A stretch of DNA of 64,000 nucleotides from Chryseobacterium populi. Lineage in GTDB: Bacteria; Bacteroidota; Bacteroidia; Flavobacteriales; Weeksellaceae. Location: positions 248,001-312,000 of the forward strand of contig NZ_AKJY01000014.1 in NCBI RefSeq assembly GCF_000282115.1, read 5' to 3'. Made by a program: the position numbers and the translations under genes. Shown here one piece after another: positions 35,096 through 45,542 of this stretch. The stretch's first letter is position 1. Each line of letters begins with the position of its first letter. The notes below the pieces were generated by a model. The model searched no databases and was not told the DNA's origin. It saw only the letters and a program-made list of their open reading frames with translations.

Positions 35096-36391
35096 TTAGA
35101 TTACTTTTAGAATAAAGTAGCTTTTCTTTCCCTTCTGAAGCAGTAAAAACTGACCGTCAATAAGGTCGCTTTCATTTGCTGTAAAAGTATCATTTACTTT
35201 TTGTTTGTTTACAGAAATTGCATTTCCCTTAATTTCTCTCTGAGCCTCACTTTTAGATTTCAGGAAACCCGATTTTTCAGAAAGTAAGTCAATGATATTT
35301 ACTCCCAGAATATCAGATTTTACCACTTCTTTTTGAGGAACTCCGTCAAAAATATCTAAAAATGTTTGTTCATCTAAATTAACTAAATCTTCGGCGGTAG
35401 ATTTTCCGAAAAGAATTTCCGAGGCTTTCAGGGCTTTTTCATATTCTTCTCTTCCATGAACCCAAACTGTAACCTCTTCAGCTAACCTCCTTTGAAGCTT
35501 TCTTTCATGCTCATTTGTTGTATGTTCTGCAATTAAACCTTCAATTTCTTCTTTACTTAAAAATGTATAAAATTTGATGAATCTCTCTGCATCTTCATCG
35601 CTGGAATTGAACCAGAACTGATAAAATTTATAAGGAGAGGTCTTCTTTTTATCTAACCAATAGTTTTCGCCACTTTCGGATTTTCCGAATTTGGTACCAT
35701 CTGCTTTAGTGATCAAAGGAACTGTCAATGCAAATGCTTCACCCTGGGCTTTTCTGCGGATCAGTTCAGTTCCGGTAGTGATATTTCCCCATTGATCAGA
35801 ACCTCCCATTTGCAGTTTTACATTATTGTTCTGATATAAATGAAGGAAATCATAACCCTGGATAAGCTGATAGGTAAATTCAGTGAAACTCATTCCGTCT
35901 GCACCGCTTTCTCCCGAAAATCTTTTCTTCACAGAATCTTTTGCCATCATGTAGTTTACTGTGATGTTTTTTCCGACATTCTTAGCGAAATCAAGGAAAG
36001 AGATGTTTTTCATCCAGTCATAGTTATTCACTAATTCTGCTTTATTAGCTCCTTCTCCGTCAAAGTCTAAAAATTTTGAAAGTTGATTTTTTAAACAATC
36101 TACATAATGTAAAAGCGTTGCTTCATCCAAAAGGTTTCTCTCTGCAGATTTTCCGGACGGGTCTCCGATCATCCCTGTAGCACCTCCCACCAAAGCAATA
36201 GGCTTATGGCCATGCTGTTGAAAATGCGCTAAAATTTTTATCTGAATAAGACTTCCGATATGCAAAGAATCAGCAGTTGGATCAAAACCAATATATGCAG
36301 TAGTTACCTCTTTATTCAGTTGTTCATCGGTTCCGGGCATCATATCGGCAAAAAGACCACGCCATTTTAGTTCTTCAATAAAGGAATTCAT
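35096..36391 (-). CDS. tyrS: Tyrosine--tRNA ligase
   Basis: I start at [12 protein letters not shown] (36391); the frame is open 32 codons further but the family begins here. The 431-residue cytoplasmic enzyme joins tyrosine to its tRNA. The class I signatures are HIGS at 44-47 and KFGKS in the middle, and [12 protein letters not shown] forms the Tyr pocket strand. The C-terminal 65 residues form an S4 RNA-binding domain. Length and order are normal for bacterial TyrRS. Confidence 0.97.
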   Translation of the reverse strand: MNSFIEELKWRGLFADMMPGTDEQLNKEVTTAYIGFDPTADSLHIGSLIQIKILAHFQQHGHKPIALVGGATGMIGDPSGKSAERNLLDEATLLHYVDCLKNQLSKFLDFDGEGANKAELVNNYDWMKNISFLDFAKNVGKNITVNYMMAKDSVKKRFSGESGADGMSFTEFTYQLIQGYDFLHLYQNNNVKLQMGGSDQWGNITTGTELIRRKAQGEAFALTVPLITKADGTKFGKSESGENYWLDKKKTSPYKFYQFWFNSSDEDAERFIKFYTFLSKEEIEGLIAEHTTNEHERKLQRRLAEEVTVWVHGREEYEKALKASEILFGKSTAEDLVNLDEQTFLDIFDGVPQKEVVKSDILGVNIIDLLSEKSGFLKSKSEAQREIKGNAISVNKQKVNDTFTANESDLIDGQFLLLQKGKKSYFILKVI

Positions 36392-36594
36392 TATATTTTC
36401 TTTAAAATTTAATCGTGCAAAGATAAGAAATTCAATGTTAAGAAGATGAGTGAAGAGGTAAAATCGTTGATTTGTAAAATTGCTCAATTGTTCCTGTCTT
36501 TTTGCAAACTCGCAGCTTTACAATTCAACAAATTAACAATTTTGCTAACCTGTCTTTTAGCTTTTTTGCATAAAATAAATTATATTTGTTAGTA

Positions 36595-37155
36595 ATGAAC
36601 GATGAACAATTATTTTTGCTGATCCATAAAGCAAAAGAAAAAGACCAGAAGGCCCAGACTAAGCTCATTAATGTATTTTGGGTGGATGTTTTTTCTTTTG
36701 TGATGAAAAAAGTAAGAGATGAAAACGATGCAGATGAAATTACGGTGAATGTTTTTTCAAAAATTTTGTCAAAACTGGATATGTATGATCCTCATTTCCA
36801 GTTTAAAACCTGGATCCTTACCATCGCACAAAATACAGTCATCGATTTCTGGAGGAAAAAAAGCCGTGAAAACCAGGATCCTACTGAAAATCTCGAAGAA
36901 GTAAAAAATCAATACGCCAAATCTCCTGAAGAATTAATGATTTCTGATGAAGAACAAAAGAAAATTATTAAGACCATTGAATCTCTGGATGCCAATTATC
37001 AGGATATTATAAAGCTCAGGTTCTTTGAAGAGAAAAGCATTAAAGAAATTGCAGATGAGTTGGGAATTTCTATTGCGAATACTAAAGTGAGGGTGATGCG
37101 TGCTAAAAAAGTCTTAGCCGAATTATTAAAAAACAATGAGTTTGAAGATAATTAA
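36595..37155 (+). CDS. ECF-type RNA polymerase sigma factor
   Basis: I start at MNDEQLF (36595) rather than three codons earlier. The 186-residue protein has region 2 (DADEITVNVFSKILSKLDMY and WILTIAQNTVIDFWR) and region 4 (IKEIADELGISIANTKVRVMRAKKVL). It is a free-standing housekeeping-type ECF factor of flavobacteria, with no anti-sigma gene next to it. It faces away from tyrS. Confidence 0.9.
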   Translation: MNDEQLFLLIHKAKEKDQKAQTKLINVFWVDVFSFVMKKVRDENDADEITVNVFSKILSKLDMYDPHFQFKTWILTIAQNTVIDFWRKKSRENQDPTENLEEVKNQYAKSPEELMISDEEQKKIIKTIESLDANYQDIIKLRFFEEKSIKEIADELGISIANTKVRVMRAKKVLAELLKNNEFEDN

Positions 37156-37214
37156 AATTTTTTGGTTTTTAAATCTTAAAGGCCCGAATAATTGATTTTA
37201 ATTTACAGCTCTGG

Positions 37215-37853
37215 TTATAAATAGATTTCTGCTTTAGTTTTCGGAAGGATAAATTTTCGTGGTTCCTTAAGATTTCTGCTTTGTAAATTTATTTTCAACC
37301 CTTTTTTGATGGAAGTTTCCTTTTCCGTTTTTCCATTAAGGGTATCAGTGGTATTTTCAACTTCTTTTTCGTAGATGATTTGGCCAGTAGATAAATTGAA
37401 GTCTATATCTTTCCAATATTCACCGGGCTTTCCGGAGCTTGAAGAATAACCAATCAATTCAAAATGTCCGTTCTGGAATCTGTATTTATCGGTATATCCC
37501 CATTTCCAGCTGCTACCGCCGGCTTGGGTAATACTTAAAATGCCTTTTTCAATAGCAGAACTTTGGTACGGATCTCCCATCATTCCACCTCCTTTGCTTT
37601 CGAGAATGGCATTTCTGGATTTTTCCAAAACAGTCCATTTTCCGTTTACTTTTTTTAGAATCTGAATTTCCCGGATATTCCCCAGCTCTCCTTCCTCCTG
37701 TGTATTATAAATGATTACTTGTTCCGGGATTTTATCGCCGTCTAAGTCACCATCTACAGTTTCAATAATTTCCGAACCTGCAGGCTGGAATTCTTTTTGG
37801 GCAAAACAAAGCGTAGTAAAAGCAATGGGTAAAATAAAAAATAGCTTCTTCAT
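37215..37853 (-). CDS. Exported hypothetical protein
   Basis: The 212-residue product has a signal peptide (about 1-18) and a beta-rich domain with EQVIIYNTQEEGELGN and GGSSWKWGYTDKYRFQNG. The layout resembles flavobacterial proteins with an FG-GAP or VCBS-like fold (DGDLDGDKIPEQVI, an Asp-rich calcium-type loop near residue 37). No enzymatic role can be assigned. Confidence 0.7.
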   Translation of the reverse strand: MKKLFFILPIAFTTLCFAQKEFQPAGSEIIETVDGDLDGDKIPEQVIIYNTQEEGELGNIREIQILKKVNGKWTVLEKSRNAILESKGGGMMGDPYQSSAIEKGILSITQAGGSSWKWGYTDKYRFQNGHFELIGYSSSSGKPGEYWKDIDFNLSTGQIIYEKEVENTTDTLNGKTEKETSIKKGLKINLQSRNLKEPRKFILPKTKAEIYL

Positions 37854-37967
37854 TGGTGAAATTAAGTGAGGTCAATTTACAATTATATTTTAATTATCAG
37901 TTCCATCAATTTTTCTGTTAGATGGTTTCCATTAAAAATTCCTTAACTTTGAACTTCAATTTTAGAA

Positions 37968-38834
37968 ATGGAAAATTTAGTTCAAGACACTACCGTTCAA
38001 AAACCAAAATGGATTCGTGTAAAACTTCCGACAGGGAAGAACTACCGTGAATTGAGAACTTTGGTTGATAAATATAAATTAAATACGATTTGCCAGAGCG
38101 GAAGCTGCCCTAATATGGGGGAATGTTGGGGAGAAGGCACAGCAACTTTCATGATTTTAGGAAACATCTGTACAAGAAGCTGTGGTTTTTGTGGCGTTAA
38201 AACCGGAAAACCATTGGATGTAAACTGGGATGAGCCTGAAAAAGTGGCCCGTTCTATCAAATTAATGAAAATCAAACATGCCGTTCTTACTTCTGTAGAC
38301 CGTGATGATTTAAAAGATATGGGATCTATCCTTTGGGGTGAAACTGTAAATGCCGTAAGAAGAATTTCTCCGGGAACGACCATGGAAACTCTGATTCCGG
38401 ATTTCCAGGGCCTTACAAAACACCTTGACAGGCTAGTAGATGTAGCCCCGGAAGTGATTTCCCACAATATGGAAACCGTAAAACGCCTTACAAGAGAAGT
38501 AAGAATTCAGGCTAAATATGAAAGAAGCCTTGAAGTATTAAGGTATTTAAAAGAAGCAGGACAAAGAAGAACAAAAACCGGCGTAATGCTTGGTTTGGGG
38601 GAAACAAGAGACGAAGTTTTCCAGACGATTGAAGATATCAGAAATGCTGATGTAGATGTGATTACTTTAGGACAGTATTTACAGCCGACTAAAAAACATC
38701 TGCCTGTTAAAAAATTCATTACACCTGAAGAATTTGAAGAATTTGGGGATTTTGCAAGAAGCTTGGGATTCAGACATGTGGAAAGTTCACCTTTGGTAAG
38801 AAGCTCGTACCATGCAGAAAAACATATTCATTAA
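37968..38834 (+). CDS. lipA: Lipoyl synthase
   Basis: The 288-residue radical SAM enzyme inserts two sulfurs into octanoyl groups on lipoate-dependent enzymes. The auxiliary cluster Cys are C42, C47 and C53 and the radical SAM cluster Cys are C68, C72 and C75 (CTRSCGFC). The C-terminal [12 protein letters not shown] motif is present. Length is normal. A terminator follows. Confidence 0.97.
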   Translation: MENLVQDTTVQKPKWIRVKLPTGKNYRELRTLVDKYKLNTICQSGSCPNMGECWGEGTATFMILGNICTRSCGFCGVKTGKPLDVNWDEPEKVARSIKLMKIKHAVLTSVDRDDLKDMGSILWGETVNAVRRISPGTTMETLIPDFQGLTKHLDRLVDVAPEVISHNMETVKRLTREVRIQAKYERSLEVLRYLKEAGQRRTKTGVMLGLGETRDEVFQTIEDIRNADVDVITLGQYLQPTKKHLPVKKFITPEEFEEFGDFARSLGFRHVESSPLVRSSYHAEKHIH

Positions 38835-38840
38835 AAATAC

Positions 38841-38869
38841 AATCGCTTCAAAACTGAAGCGATTTTTAT
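38841..38869 (+). terminator. lipA terminator
   Basis: AATCGCTTCA pairs with TGAAGCGATT over AAAC, followed by T-rich sequence. Confidence 0.85.
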
Positions 38870-39190
38870 TTATATTAATTAGTCACTGGCTCGGGCAATA
38901 AAATTTATTTTTACTAAACGCTAAGACGCTGTTTTTCTTTTCAAGCTGTTTTTAAGGCGCAAGGATTTTTATCGAAGATAAAATTGATGGTGGGAATTAT
39001 TCCATTATGTTTGTCTTTCCGTAGGAATCTGGACTCATACAATTTAAAAGTTATTTAGTTTCATATGGAATGATAATGCATGTATAAACCTGATTACAGA
39101 CGGCTTTTTCAATCAAATTATATTGGATTTATATGAATTGTTAAAAGCCAAAGTATGAAATAACCTGGAATCTTTGCGTCAACCTGTTCA
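38870..39190. other. Gene-free gap of 0.32 kb
   Basis: I see no gene, repeat or clear signal beyond the lipA terminator at its left end. Confidence 0.5.
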
Positions 39191-40051
39191 TCAGCCATTG
39201 ATCTGAATTTTATTCAAATGTTTCTTTCTGAACTCAGAAGGCGTTTCTCCAACATGTTGTTTAAATAGTTTATTGAAATAAGAAAGGCTTTCAAAACCTA
39301 CCTGGAAGCAAACTTCCGTAATTGAAGATTCTTTCAGCAAAAAAAGCTTAGCCTGGTTGATCCTGTAATTATTGACGAAATCAGTAAAGGTCATATTCGT
39401 TTGCTTTTTAAAATAGCGGCAAAAAGCAGGTGTGCTTAAACTGACTATTGCCGAAATTTTGTTGACATCAGGCTTTTTATCATAATTTTCATGGATGTAA
39501 TCATAAATCGTTCCCATCCTGATTTTGTCATTCAGAAACCATTTTATCCGGGTATCATCATTGTTGAGCTCTTTAACTTCGGCAGAGCCAGCCAGGGTTT
39601 GTAAAATATCAATTAATATCATCAGAGAATCGAAAGGATTCATGTCTTTCATGATGTGAAGCTTTTCTACGACCTCCTTTTTTGTTTCTCCTGAAAAAGA
39701 TAATCCCAGATAAGAACGTTCAAGAAGAAGCCTGATATTTTCAAATTCCGGAACCGGAAGAATAAGATTCTGAAGGAAATTTTCCCGCATCTGCAGAACC
39801 AGTTGTTTACATTCAGTCTGAATCCTGTAATCAAAATTGAGATGAGGAACATTGGACCCGATTAAAAGGAGATCACTTTCTGTAAACCCCGATATATCCT
39901 TCCCCACATGGCGGATTCCGTTTACCGCTTCTACATAGACCAGCTCTATTTCAGGATGATAATGCCAAAAGAAACAGTTTTTTAAAGAAGGGGCAAATAG
40001 CTTAAAAGATTTCCCTTTTTCAAATTCAATAATTTCTTTTTGGATTTTCAT
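39191..40051 (-). CDS. AraC family regulator with cupin-type sensor domain
   Basis: The 286-residue protein has an N-terminal cupin-like domain (about 10-100; FFWHYHPEIELVYVE, a His-rich metal or ligand pocket) and a C-terminal AraC DNA-binding pair (about 185-280; VCFQVGFESLSYFNKLFKQH). It is divergent from an MFS transporter gene with 174 bases between, so it probably controls that exporter. Confidence 0.9.
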   Translation of the reverse strand: MKIQKEIIEFEKGKSFKLFAPSLKNCFFWHYHPEIELVYVEAVNGIRHVGKDISGFTESDLLLIGSNVPHLNFDYRIQTECKQLVLQMRENFLQNLILPVPEFENIRLLLERSYLGLSFSGETKKEVVEKLHIMKDMNPFDSLMILIDILQTLAGSAEVKELNNDDTRIKWFLNDKIRMGTIYDYIHENYDKKPDVNKISAIVSLSTPAFCRYFKKQTNMTFTDFVNNYRINQAKLFLLKESSITEVCFQVGFESLSYFNKLFKQHVGETPSEFRKKHLNKIQING

Positions 40052-40225
40052 TTGGTTCTGTTTTGATTGTTTATAGGTTTAAAATTACATAAAAAGGTTA
40101 ATATGGAGCAAATTTTTATCATTTGGGGAGAAGTAAAAGTGAATATTTCTATCGAATTTTGCACTTTCAAAACAGAGAATCAATAATCACTGCTGGTTTT
40201 CTGAAAATTTATTCAAATAAAAACA

Positions 40226-41425
40226 ATGGGAATAGATAAAAGAATTATACCGCTTGCCATCGGTGGTTTAGGAATAGGAACGACGGAGTTTACCATTATG
40301 GGATTGTTGCCTGATATTGCAAAAACGTTACAGATTACGATTCCGGAAGCGGGGCATCTGATTTCAGCTTATGCACTGGGAGTAGTAATCGGAGCACCTA
40401 TACTGATAGGGTATTCTGTAAAATTCCCGGCTAAGAAAGTATTGATCGTGCTCATGATGCTCTTCACATTGTTCAATGCATTATCGGCTGTAGCTCCTGA
40501 TTATACTATGATGTTAATCATCAGATTTATGTCGGGCTTACCGCATGGTGCATTTTTCGGAGTAGGAACAGTGGTCGCTTCGAGGCTTGCCGGCAAGGGC
40601 AGGGAAGCACTGTATATATCATTAATGTTTACCGGGCTTACGGTAGCTAATCTTGCTATGGTACCTTTGGTTACTTATATCGGACATGCTTTTCACTGGC
40701 GTTGGTATTTTGCCATTGTAGGAGGGATTGGTTTGGTAGCTTTAATATTTTTAAAACTCTGGCTTCCGGAACTAAAAACCAATGGAGAGACTCATTTCCT
40801 TGAAGAGTTAAAGTTCCTTAAAAAGAAACAGGCCTGGCTGGTATTAATGATTACGGCAATTGGATTTGGAGGGCTTTTCACCTGGTTCAGTTATATTACC
40901 CCTTTAATGACAATTATTGCCGGAATTAAAAGCAGTCAGATGGCCTATGTAATGATCCTTGCAGGAAGTGGAATGGTGGTAGGAAATCTGGCAGGCGGGT
41001 TTCTGTCGGACAGGTTAGGCCCTGAAAAAACATGTTGCCTTTTACTTTTCCTGATGATGGCTTCCCTGACCGGAGTATTTTTTCTTTCGGAATATCAGAA
41101 TGTAGCTTTAACATTGACGTTTATCTGCGGAGCTTTATCAATGTCTGTGGCAGCACCAATTAATATTATGATGATGAAAGCTGCTCCCAGAAGTGAGATG
41201 ATGGCAGCAGCATTTATGCAGGCCGCTTTCAATATTGCCAATGCAATGGGAGCGTTTTTTGGAGGAATTCCTTTAGAAAAAGGGCTTCCATTCAATTATC
41301 CTTCTCTGGTAGGAGTGGGAATGACTCTGATAGGGCTTTTGATCAGCGTCAGGTATATGTACCTGTACCGGTCATCAAAAACTGAAGAAGAAGCTGATGT
41401 GGAATGTGTTCCATGTGATAAATAA
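40226..41425 (+). CDS. MFS transporter, AraJ-like
   Basis: The 399-residue inner membrane protein has about 12 hydrophobic segments. It has the N-terminal GIGTTEFTIMGLLPDIA motif typical of the AraJ/PbuE group of drug or purine/arabinose exporters and GFLSDRLGPEKT in the loop after the sixth to eighth segments. The divergent AraC regulator suggests inducible export of a small molecule. The substrate is not known. Confidence 0.9.
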   Translation: MGIDKRIIPLAIGGLGIGTTEFTIMGLLPDIAKTLQITIPEAGHLISAYALGVVIGAPILIGYSVKFPAKKVLIVLMMLFTLFNALSAVAPDYTMMLIIRFMSGLPHGAFFGVGTVVASRLAGKGREALYISLMFTGLTVANLAMVPLVTYIGHAFHWRWYFAIVGGIGLVALIFLKLWLPELKTNGETHFLEELKFLKKKQAWLVLMITAIGFGGLFTWFSYITPLMTIIAGIKSSQMAYVMILAGSGMVVGNLAGGFLSDRLGPEKTCCLLLFLMMASLTGVFFLSEYQNVALTLTFICGALSMSVAAPINIMMMKAAPRSEMMAAAFMQAAFNIANAMGAFFGGIPLEKGLPFNYPSLVGVGMTLIGLLISVRYMYLYRSSKTEEEADVECVPCDK

Positions 41426-41428
41426 ACA

Positions 41429-41456
41429 AAAAGAGAAGCATTTGCTTCTCTTTTTT
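41429..41456 (+). terminator. MFS gene terminator
   Basis: AAAGAGAAGC pairs with GCTTCTCTTT over ATTT and a T tract follows. Confidence 0.8.
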
Positions 41457-41544
41457 GATGACTAATTTTTAAAATGTTTTCAGAGTTTCCCTGCCATCTT
41501 TTCATGTTTCTGAAGGAAATTCAGGGGTGTTTTTAATACGTGTT

Positions 41545-41925
41545 TTAAACTTCTACTTCATTACCGTTTTTACACCAGTAAAGGGCATTGTAAAGGTTTT
41601 CTTTCGGAAAAGATTTGAATTCGCCAGGCATTAAAACACTGAAGATATCGGTAAAATTTTGCACCCCTTCTTTATCTGTTACAATGGCAGTTCTGTTCCA
41701 CTTCGTTAAATTTTTCAAGCCTAAAAGTAGGTCCTGTAGCCAGGCCCCTGCCGTGAAATTACTCAGATCAGTATCGAGATATAATAAATAATTAAGCTCC
41801 TCAAATTCATCAACTTTCTTTTCTACGTAAGGAATAACAAGGTTTTCAAAATCTTCTTTCGTTACTTCTCCTGTGGCATTGAACGCTGCAACATTTTCAG
41901 GCGCTTCCGGAATAATTGTTATCAT
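41545..41925 (-). CDS. SpoIIAA/STAS-like protein
   Basis: The 126-residue soluble protein has the SpoIIAA-like pattern: an N-terminal AFNATGEVTKEDFENLVIPYVE, a central LLYLDTDLSNFTAGAW and NRTAIVTDKEGVQNFTDIF. The group is related to STAS domains that bind lipids or partner proteins; no kinase partner is adjacent. The role in the cell is unknown. Confidence 0.8.
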   Translation of the reverse strand: MITIIPEAPENVAAFNATGEVTKEDFENLVIPYVEKKVDEFEELNYLLYLDTDLSNFTAGAWLQDLLLGLKNLTKWNRTAIVTDKEGVQNFTDIFSVLMPGEFKSFPKENLYNALYWCKNGNEVEV

Positions 41926-42137
41926 AATATAATATTTTAATGTGGTTGTTTAATTCACACTACAATAATTACACCGTAAGTGTGTTTAAAGTTGTTAAAA
42001 TATTATAAATATTTCTATTTTAATGTGAAATAATTAATAATATTATGGATTGTTTTGATTTAAATGAATTTTGTTAAAATAGTATTCTTCGTTGATAGTA
42101 TAACGGAAGTTATTAGTATTTTAGTTAAAATATTCAT

Positions 42138-43343
42138 ATGAATCTGAAATCTAATGAACCGTTTTGGCTTTTAAAGAATGGATTGATGTCCTCATATCCC
42201 TCTTTAAAATCTGATCAGGAATGTGATGTTCTGATTATAGGTGGTGGAATTACAGGCAGCTTAATAGCCCATCAAATGATACAGGATGGTTATGCTGCGA
42301 TTCTTATTGATAAAAGGGAGATAGGCAATGGAAGTACATGTGCAACAACATCAATGCTTCAGTACGAAATAGATGTTCCGTTGTATGAACTTATCGGAAA
42401 AATTGGTGAAAAAGGTGCAGTTAAAAGCTATAAAACATGTTCTGAATCTATCGACATTCTTGAAAATTTAACAAAAAAAATAAATTCTAAAATTGGATTT
42501 AAAAGAAAAAAATCATTGTACTTTGCTTCAAAAAAGAAAGACGTTTTATGGTTGAAAAAAGAATTTGAAGCCAGGAAAAAAGCAGGATTTGGAGTGAAAT
42601 GGCTGAAACCGGATCAGATCCTTAAGACATTTGGTTTTGAAAATACCTTTGGAGGTATTGTATCAGAACAGGGCGCAAGTATTGATGCTTTTAAATTTGT
42701 CCATGAGTTACTGGAATTTGACCATAAAAATGGATTGAAAATTTTTGACAAGACAGAAATGGGATCTGTGGAATATCATAAAGGCTATAACCTGGTGAAA
42801 ACAACAAACGGTCCTGCTATTAAAGCAAAAAAAATAATCTATTGTATCGGCTATGAAAGTAAGGCATTGATCAAAGAAAATTTTGTTGACCTAAAAAGTA
42901 CTTATGCTATCGTTTCTGAAATTGATGTTATCAAGTTTAAAAATATTACCAATACATTGGTCTGGAATACCGATGACCCCTATATGTATATGAGAACCAC
43001 AGATGACGGCAGACTTCTGATAGGCGGGGGTGACGAAGATTTTTCAAACGCTGAAAAACGGGATGCACTCCTTAATAAAAAAGAAAAAGAGATTTTAAAA
43101 ACCCTGAAAAAAATAAAACCCGATTATCATTTCTATACAGATTTTGTATGGGCCGGAACATTTGGAGAAACGAAAGACGGTCTGCCTTATATCGGGGAAC
43201 ATGAGAAGTTTAAAAATTCTTATTTCGTACTGGGATTTGGAGGAAACGGAATTACTTTTTCCGTGACAGGAATGGAAATGGCTTCCCAGTTTATGAAAAA
43301 TAAAAAACATCCGTTATCAAGATATTTTAAATTCGAGAGGTAG
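42138..43343 (+). CDS. FAD-dependent oxidoreductase (DAO family)
   Basis: The 401-residue cytoplasmic protein has an FAD loop VLIIGGGITGS (about 30-40) and a second motif IGNGSTCATTSML. The C-terminal GFGGNGITFSVTGMEMAS segment completes the FAD site. This is the DadA/glycine oxidase-like family that oxidises amines. A Rieske domain, seen in close relatives, is absent. The substrate is unknown. A large inverted repeat follows the stop. Confidence 0.85.
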   Translation: MNLKSNEPFWLLKNGLMSSYPSLKSDQECDVLIIGGGITGSLIAHQMIQDGYAAILIDKREIGNGSTCATTSMLQYEIDVPLYELIGKIGEKGAVKSYKTCSESIDILENLTKKINSKIGFKRKKSLYFASKKKDVLWLKKEFEARKKAGFGVKWLKPDQILKTFGFENTFGGIVSEQGASIDAFKFVHELLEFDHKNGLKIFDKTEMGSVEYHKGYNLVKTTNGPAIKAKKIIYCIGYESKALIKENFVDLKSTYAIVSEIDVIKFKNITNTLVWNTDDPYMYMRTTDDGRLLIGGGDEDFSNAEKRDALLNKKEKEILKTLKKIKPDYHFYTDFVWAGTFGETKDGLPYIGEHEKFKNSYFVLGFGGNGITFSVTGMEMASQFMKNKKHPLSRYFKFER

Positions 43344-43348
43344 ATTAT

Positions 43349-43457
43349 TGGTGGCTTCGAGTGCCTCAGCCACCAGTTTTAGAAAAAAAGATTCTAAATG
43401 ATAATATGTCTTTAAAGGATTGCCCTGATATGGTGGCTGAGGCACTCGAAGCCACCA
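43349..43457. repeat. Perfect 27-base inverted repeat with 55-base spacer
   Basis: Arms at 43349-43375 and 43431-43457 are exact reverse complements. Each arm is itself a partial palindrome (TGGTGGCT ... AGCCACCA), so one long cruciform or two small hairpins can form. It fills the gap between convergent genes, ending 7 bases before the VWA stop. Confidence 0.8.
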
Positions 43458-43463
43458 TACATC

Positions 43464-44660
43464 TTAATAACTGTACCCGTTCTTTCTAGCCAATTCTAAA
43501 ATTGATTTTTCAATTGCTTTTCCAAGGTCATCGGAATCCGAACTTCCCCTTTTTTTCATTTCTTCATCAATATAATCCTGGCGTTTTTTAGAAAGCTCTT
43601 CAATATCTTTCTGAATTTTCTCACGTTCTGCAGATTTTATGGCTATGGTTTTTTTTATCTGTTCTTTAGTTTTGCCTTTCAGTTCTGCAGGAAGTTCATC
43701 CTCTTTAACTGATGTGATAAAGTCTGCATCCTTTTCGGCTCTGTCTATCAGATCCCAATGTTCATTTTTGTAAGCATTTTTCCTGGATTTGGCTACCGTT
43801 CTTTCAACAGCATTGGAGACAGACTGTATTTCTGCATTTTTATCCTGCATGACCTGTTTGTTTTTATAGTCGGAACCTTTACTTCCATAATAAATGTAAG
43901 TGTCATTTAATCTGGTGTTATAATCCGAGATCTTCACATCATAAGGAGTTTCAATATAAATCACCTTTCTGTCACTGTTGATATTGAAGTATTTTCCGCT
44001 TCCGAGAGTTGCTCCGTTTTGCCATGAGGTTTGGATACCTTCATCTCTGTCACCACAGAAAATAGTATTGGTGTAGATATTTTTATTTCGGGCTTTTGTA
44101 ATAACATCTTTATAATCGATTCTTCCCTGGTTGAAAGGTTCATTCCCTGCGATATAAATAAGTTTCATACTCTTTTCATTGGCATCCCAGTTCAGATTCA
44201 TCGAAGCATCCCGGATTACGGCACCGCAATATTCGCTTCCGCCATTGGTTCGTAAGGCGAAAAGTTTTTCTGAAACCAAATCGAGGTCCTGAGTGAGTGG
44301 TGTTACCTGTCTGATATAGTTTTCATCGTTCAGGCCGTCGTTACCATATTCGTAAAGGGCAATTTCTATTTGTGGAGCCTGTCCGTTATACTTTAAAGTG
44401 GTCAGGGTATTTACAATATTCCAGAGTCTGGATTTTGCCTGGTCAATCAATCCGTCCATACTGTTGGAAGTATCGAGCAGAAGGGCTACCTGGATTTTAT
44501 TTTCTTTAGCTTTCGGTTGGTTTACCGGAGCTGAAGAATCGTTTTCTATCGATGTTTCTACCGCTGAATTATTTTGATTGGTGCATCGGAAATCTGTCAG
44601 GCTTTTGGAATTTAAAAAAGCTACACCTGCGGCTAATGTTAAAATTTTAAAAGTTGTCAT
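43464..44660 (-). CDS. Exported von Willebrand factor type A domain protein
   Basis: The 398-residue protein has a signal-like N-terminus and a VWA domain (about 55-230) with the metal site DTSNS at 63-67. A long charged helical C-terminal region (about 290-390) with repeated Lys/Glu follows. VWA domains bind proteins through a metal ion. It neighbours a SIMPL protein on the same strand with 114 bases between. The partner is unknown. Confidence 0.85.
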   Translation of the reverse strand: MTTFKILTLAAGVAFLNSKSLTDFRCTNQNNSAVETSIENDSSAPVNQPKAKENKIQVALLLDTSNSMDGLIDQAKSRLWNIVNTLTTLKYNGQAPQIEIALYEYGNDGLNDENYIRQVTPLTQDLDLVSEKLFALRTNGGSEYCGAVIRDASMNLNWDANEKSMKLIYIAGNEPFNQGRIDYKDVITKARNKNIYTNTIFCGDRDEGIQTSWQNGATLGSGKYFNINSDRKVIYIETPYDVKISDYNTRLNDTYIYYGSKGSDYKNKQVMQDKNAEIQSVSNAVERTVAKSRKNAYKNEHWDLIDRAEKDADFITSVKEDELPAELKGKTKEQIKKTIAIKSAEREKIQKDIEELSKKRQDYIDEEMKKRGSSDSDDLGKAIEKSILELARKNGYSY

Positions 44661-44774
44661 TATTTATATTTTTAATAAGGTTATCGGTTGTAATATTGAA
44701 TCTGCATTTCTTTCGGATATGATATTTTGCTTCACAAGAAAGATTGATTTTCTCCGAGTTTCCGCTGTTGATTC

Positions 44775-45446
44775 TTATAAAATCTCATATCTTGTTTTGA
44801 TGCTGTATTTCAATTTGATATTTTCAATATTGTCAAAAGAAAAATCGGGTGCGGCATCAGCTTCCATCTGTACATTACTCAATTTTCTGGCATAAGCCAC
44901 CGGGATCACTGTATCACTTGTATAATCTTCTATTTCTATAACTTCCAGAGGATTTCCTGCTTTTTTACCCATGCTTTCCAGTAAATAATCAGCTTTTTCT
45001 TTTGCTGCTTTTAAGGCCTGTATTTTAACGGTCTTTTTAAACTCTGCAATTTTGGTATTCTTGATTTCAGCAATATTGATATTGCTTACCCATTTTTGGT
45101 TCAGATCTTCAAATAACTTGCTGACATTGGTTTTGGTATTGATTTTAAACTGAAAACTTTTGGTAAACCTGGTTGTTTTTACATAAAGATTCTGGTACAT
45201 TGATTTAAATTTGATATCTTCATTCTTTACCCCGTTATTTTTTAAAGTTTCAAATAATTTTTTCTCATTATCGGCCAGCTCATTTTTGTTGTCTGCTTTG
45301 ATTCCTATATTAAAGATGATTTCATCCGGTTCTACTTCCATTTCAGCAACTCCGGTTACTTCAATTGCATTTTTCTTTACTTCCTGGGCATTGATAAAAC
45401 TTCCTGCGGTAAAGATTCCGATCAATAAAAAATGTCTCAATTTCAT
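44775..45446 (-). CDS. SIMPL domain (DUF541) exported protein
   Basis: I start at MKLRHFLLIGIFTAGSFINA (45446), a signal peptide; the frame is open 32 codons further upstream, but that part overlaps the regulatory repeats. The 223-residue product matches the SIMPL family (VTGVAEMEVEPDEIIFNIGI), periplasmic or outer membrane proteins of unclear role in stress and envelope function. A pair of LytTR-type repeats lies 60-90 bases upstream. Confidence 0.85.
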   Translation of the reverse strand: MKLRHFLLIGIFTAGSFINAQEVKKNAIEVTGVAEMEVEPDEIIFNIGIKADNKNELADNEKKLFETLKNNGVKNEDIKFKSMYQNLYVKTTRFTKSFQFKINTKTNVSKLFEDLNQKWVSNINIAEIKNTKIAEFKKTVKIQALKAAKEKADYLLESMGKKAGNPLEVIEIEDYTSDTVIPVAYARKLSNVQMEADAAPDFSFDNIENIKLKYSIKTRYEIL

Positions 45447-45505
45447 AATTTCTGGTTTTAAATTCTGATGTAAAATTAGCCGGATCCGCAACCTGAAATC
45501 CGGAG

Positions 45506-45536
45506 ACTTGGTGAAATGAGGATTTGACTTGGTGAA
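45506..45536. promoter_or_regulatory. LytTR-type direct repeats upstream of the SIMPL gene
   Basis: ACTTGGTGAA occurs exactly twice, at 45506-45515 and 45527-45536, with starts 21 bases apart, two turns of the helix. The same motif with the same period stands before the histidine kinase operon at 47569. LytTR regulators bind direct repeats of about 9-10 bases with this period. Confidence 0.6.
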
Positions 45537-45542
45537 GCACAA

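Noticed and set aside
36566-36588. Promoter before the ECF gene at 36595
   Set aside because: TATATTTG at 36581-36588 lacks a -33 element at proper distance (12 bases), so I did not list it.
38042-38719. Minus-strand frames inside lipA
   Set aside because: They are antisense shadows of a well-supported essential gene.
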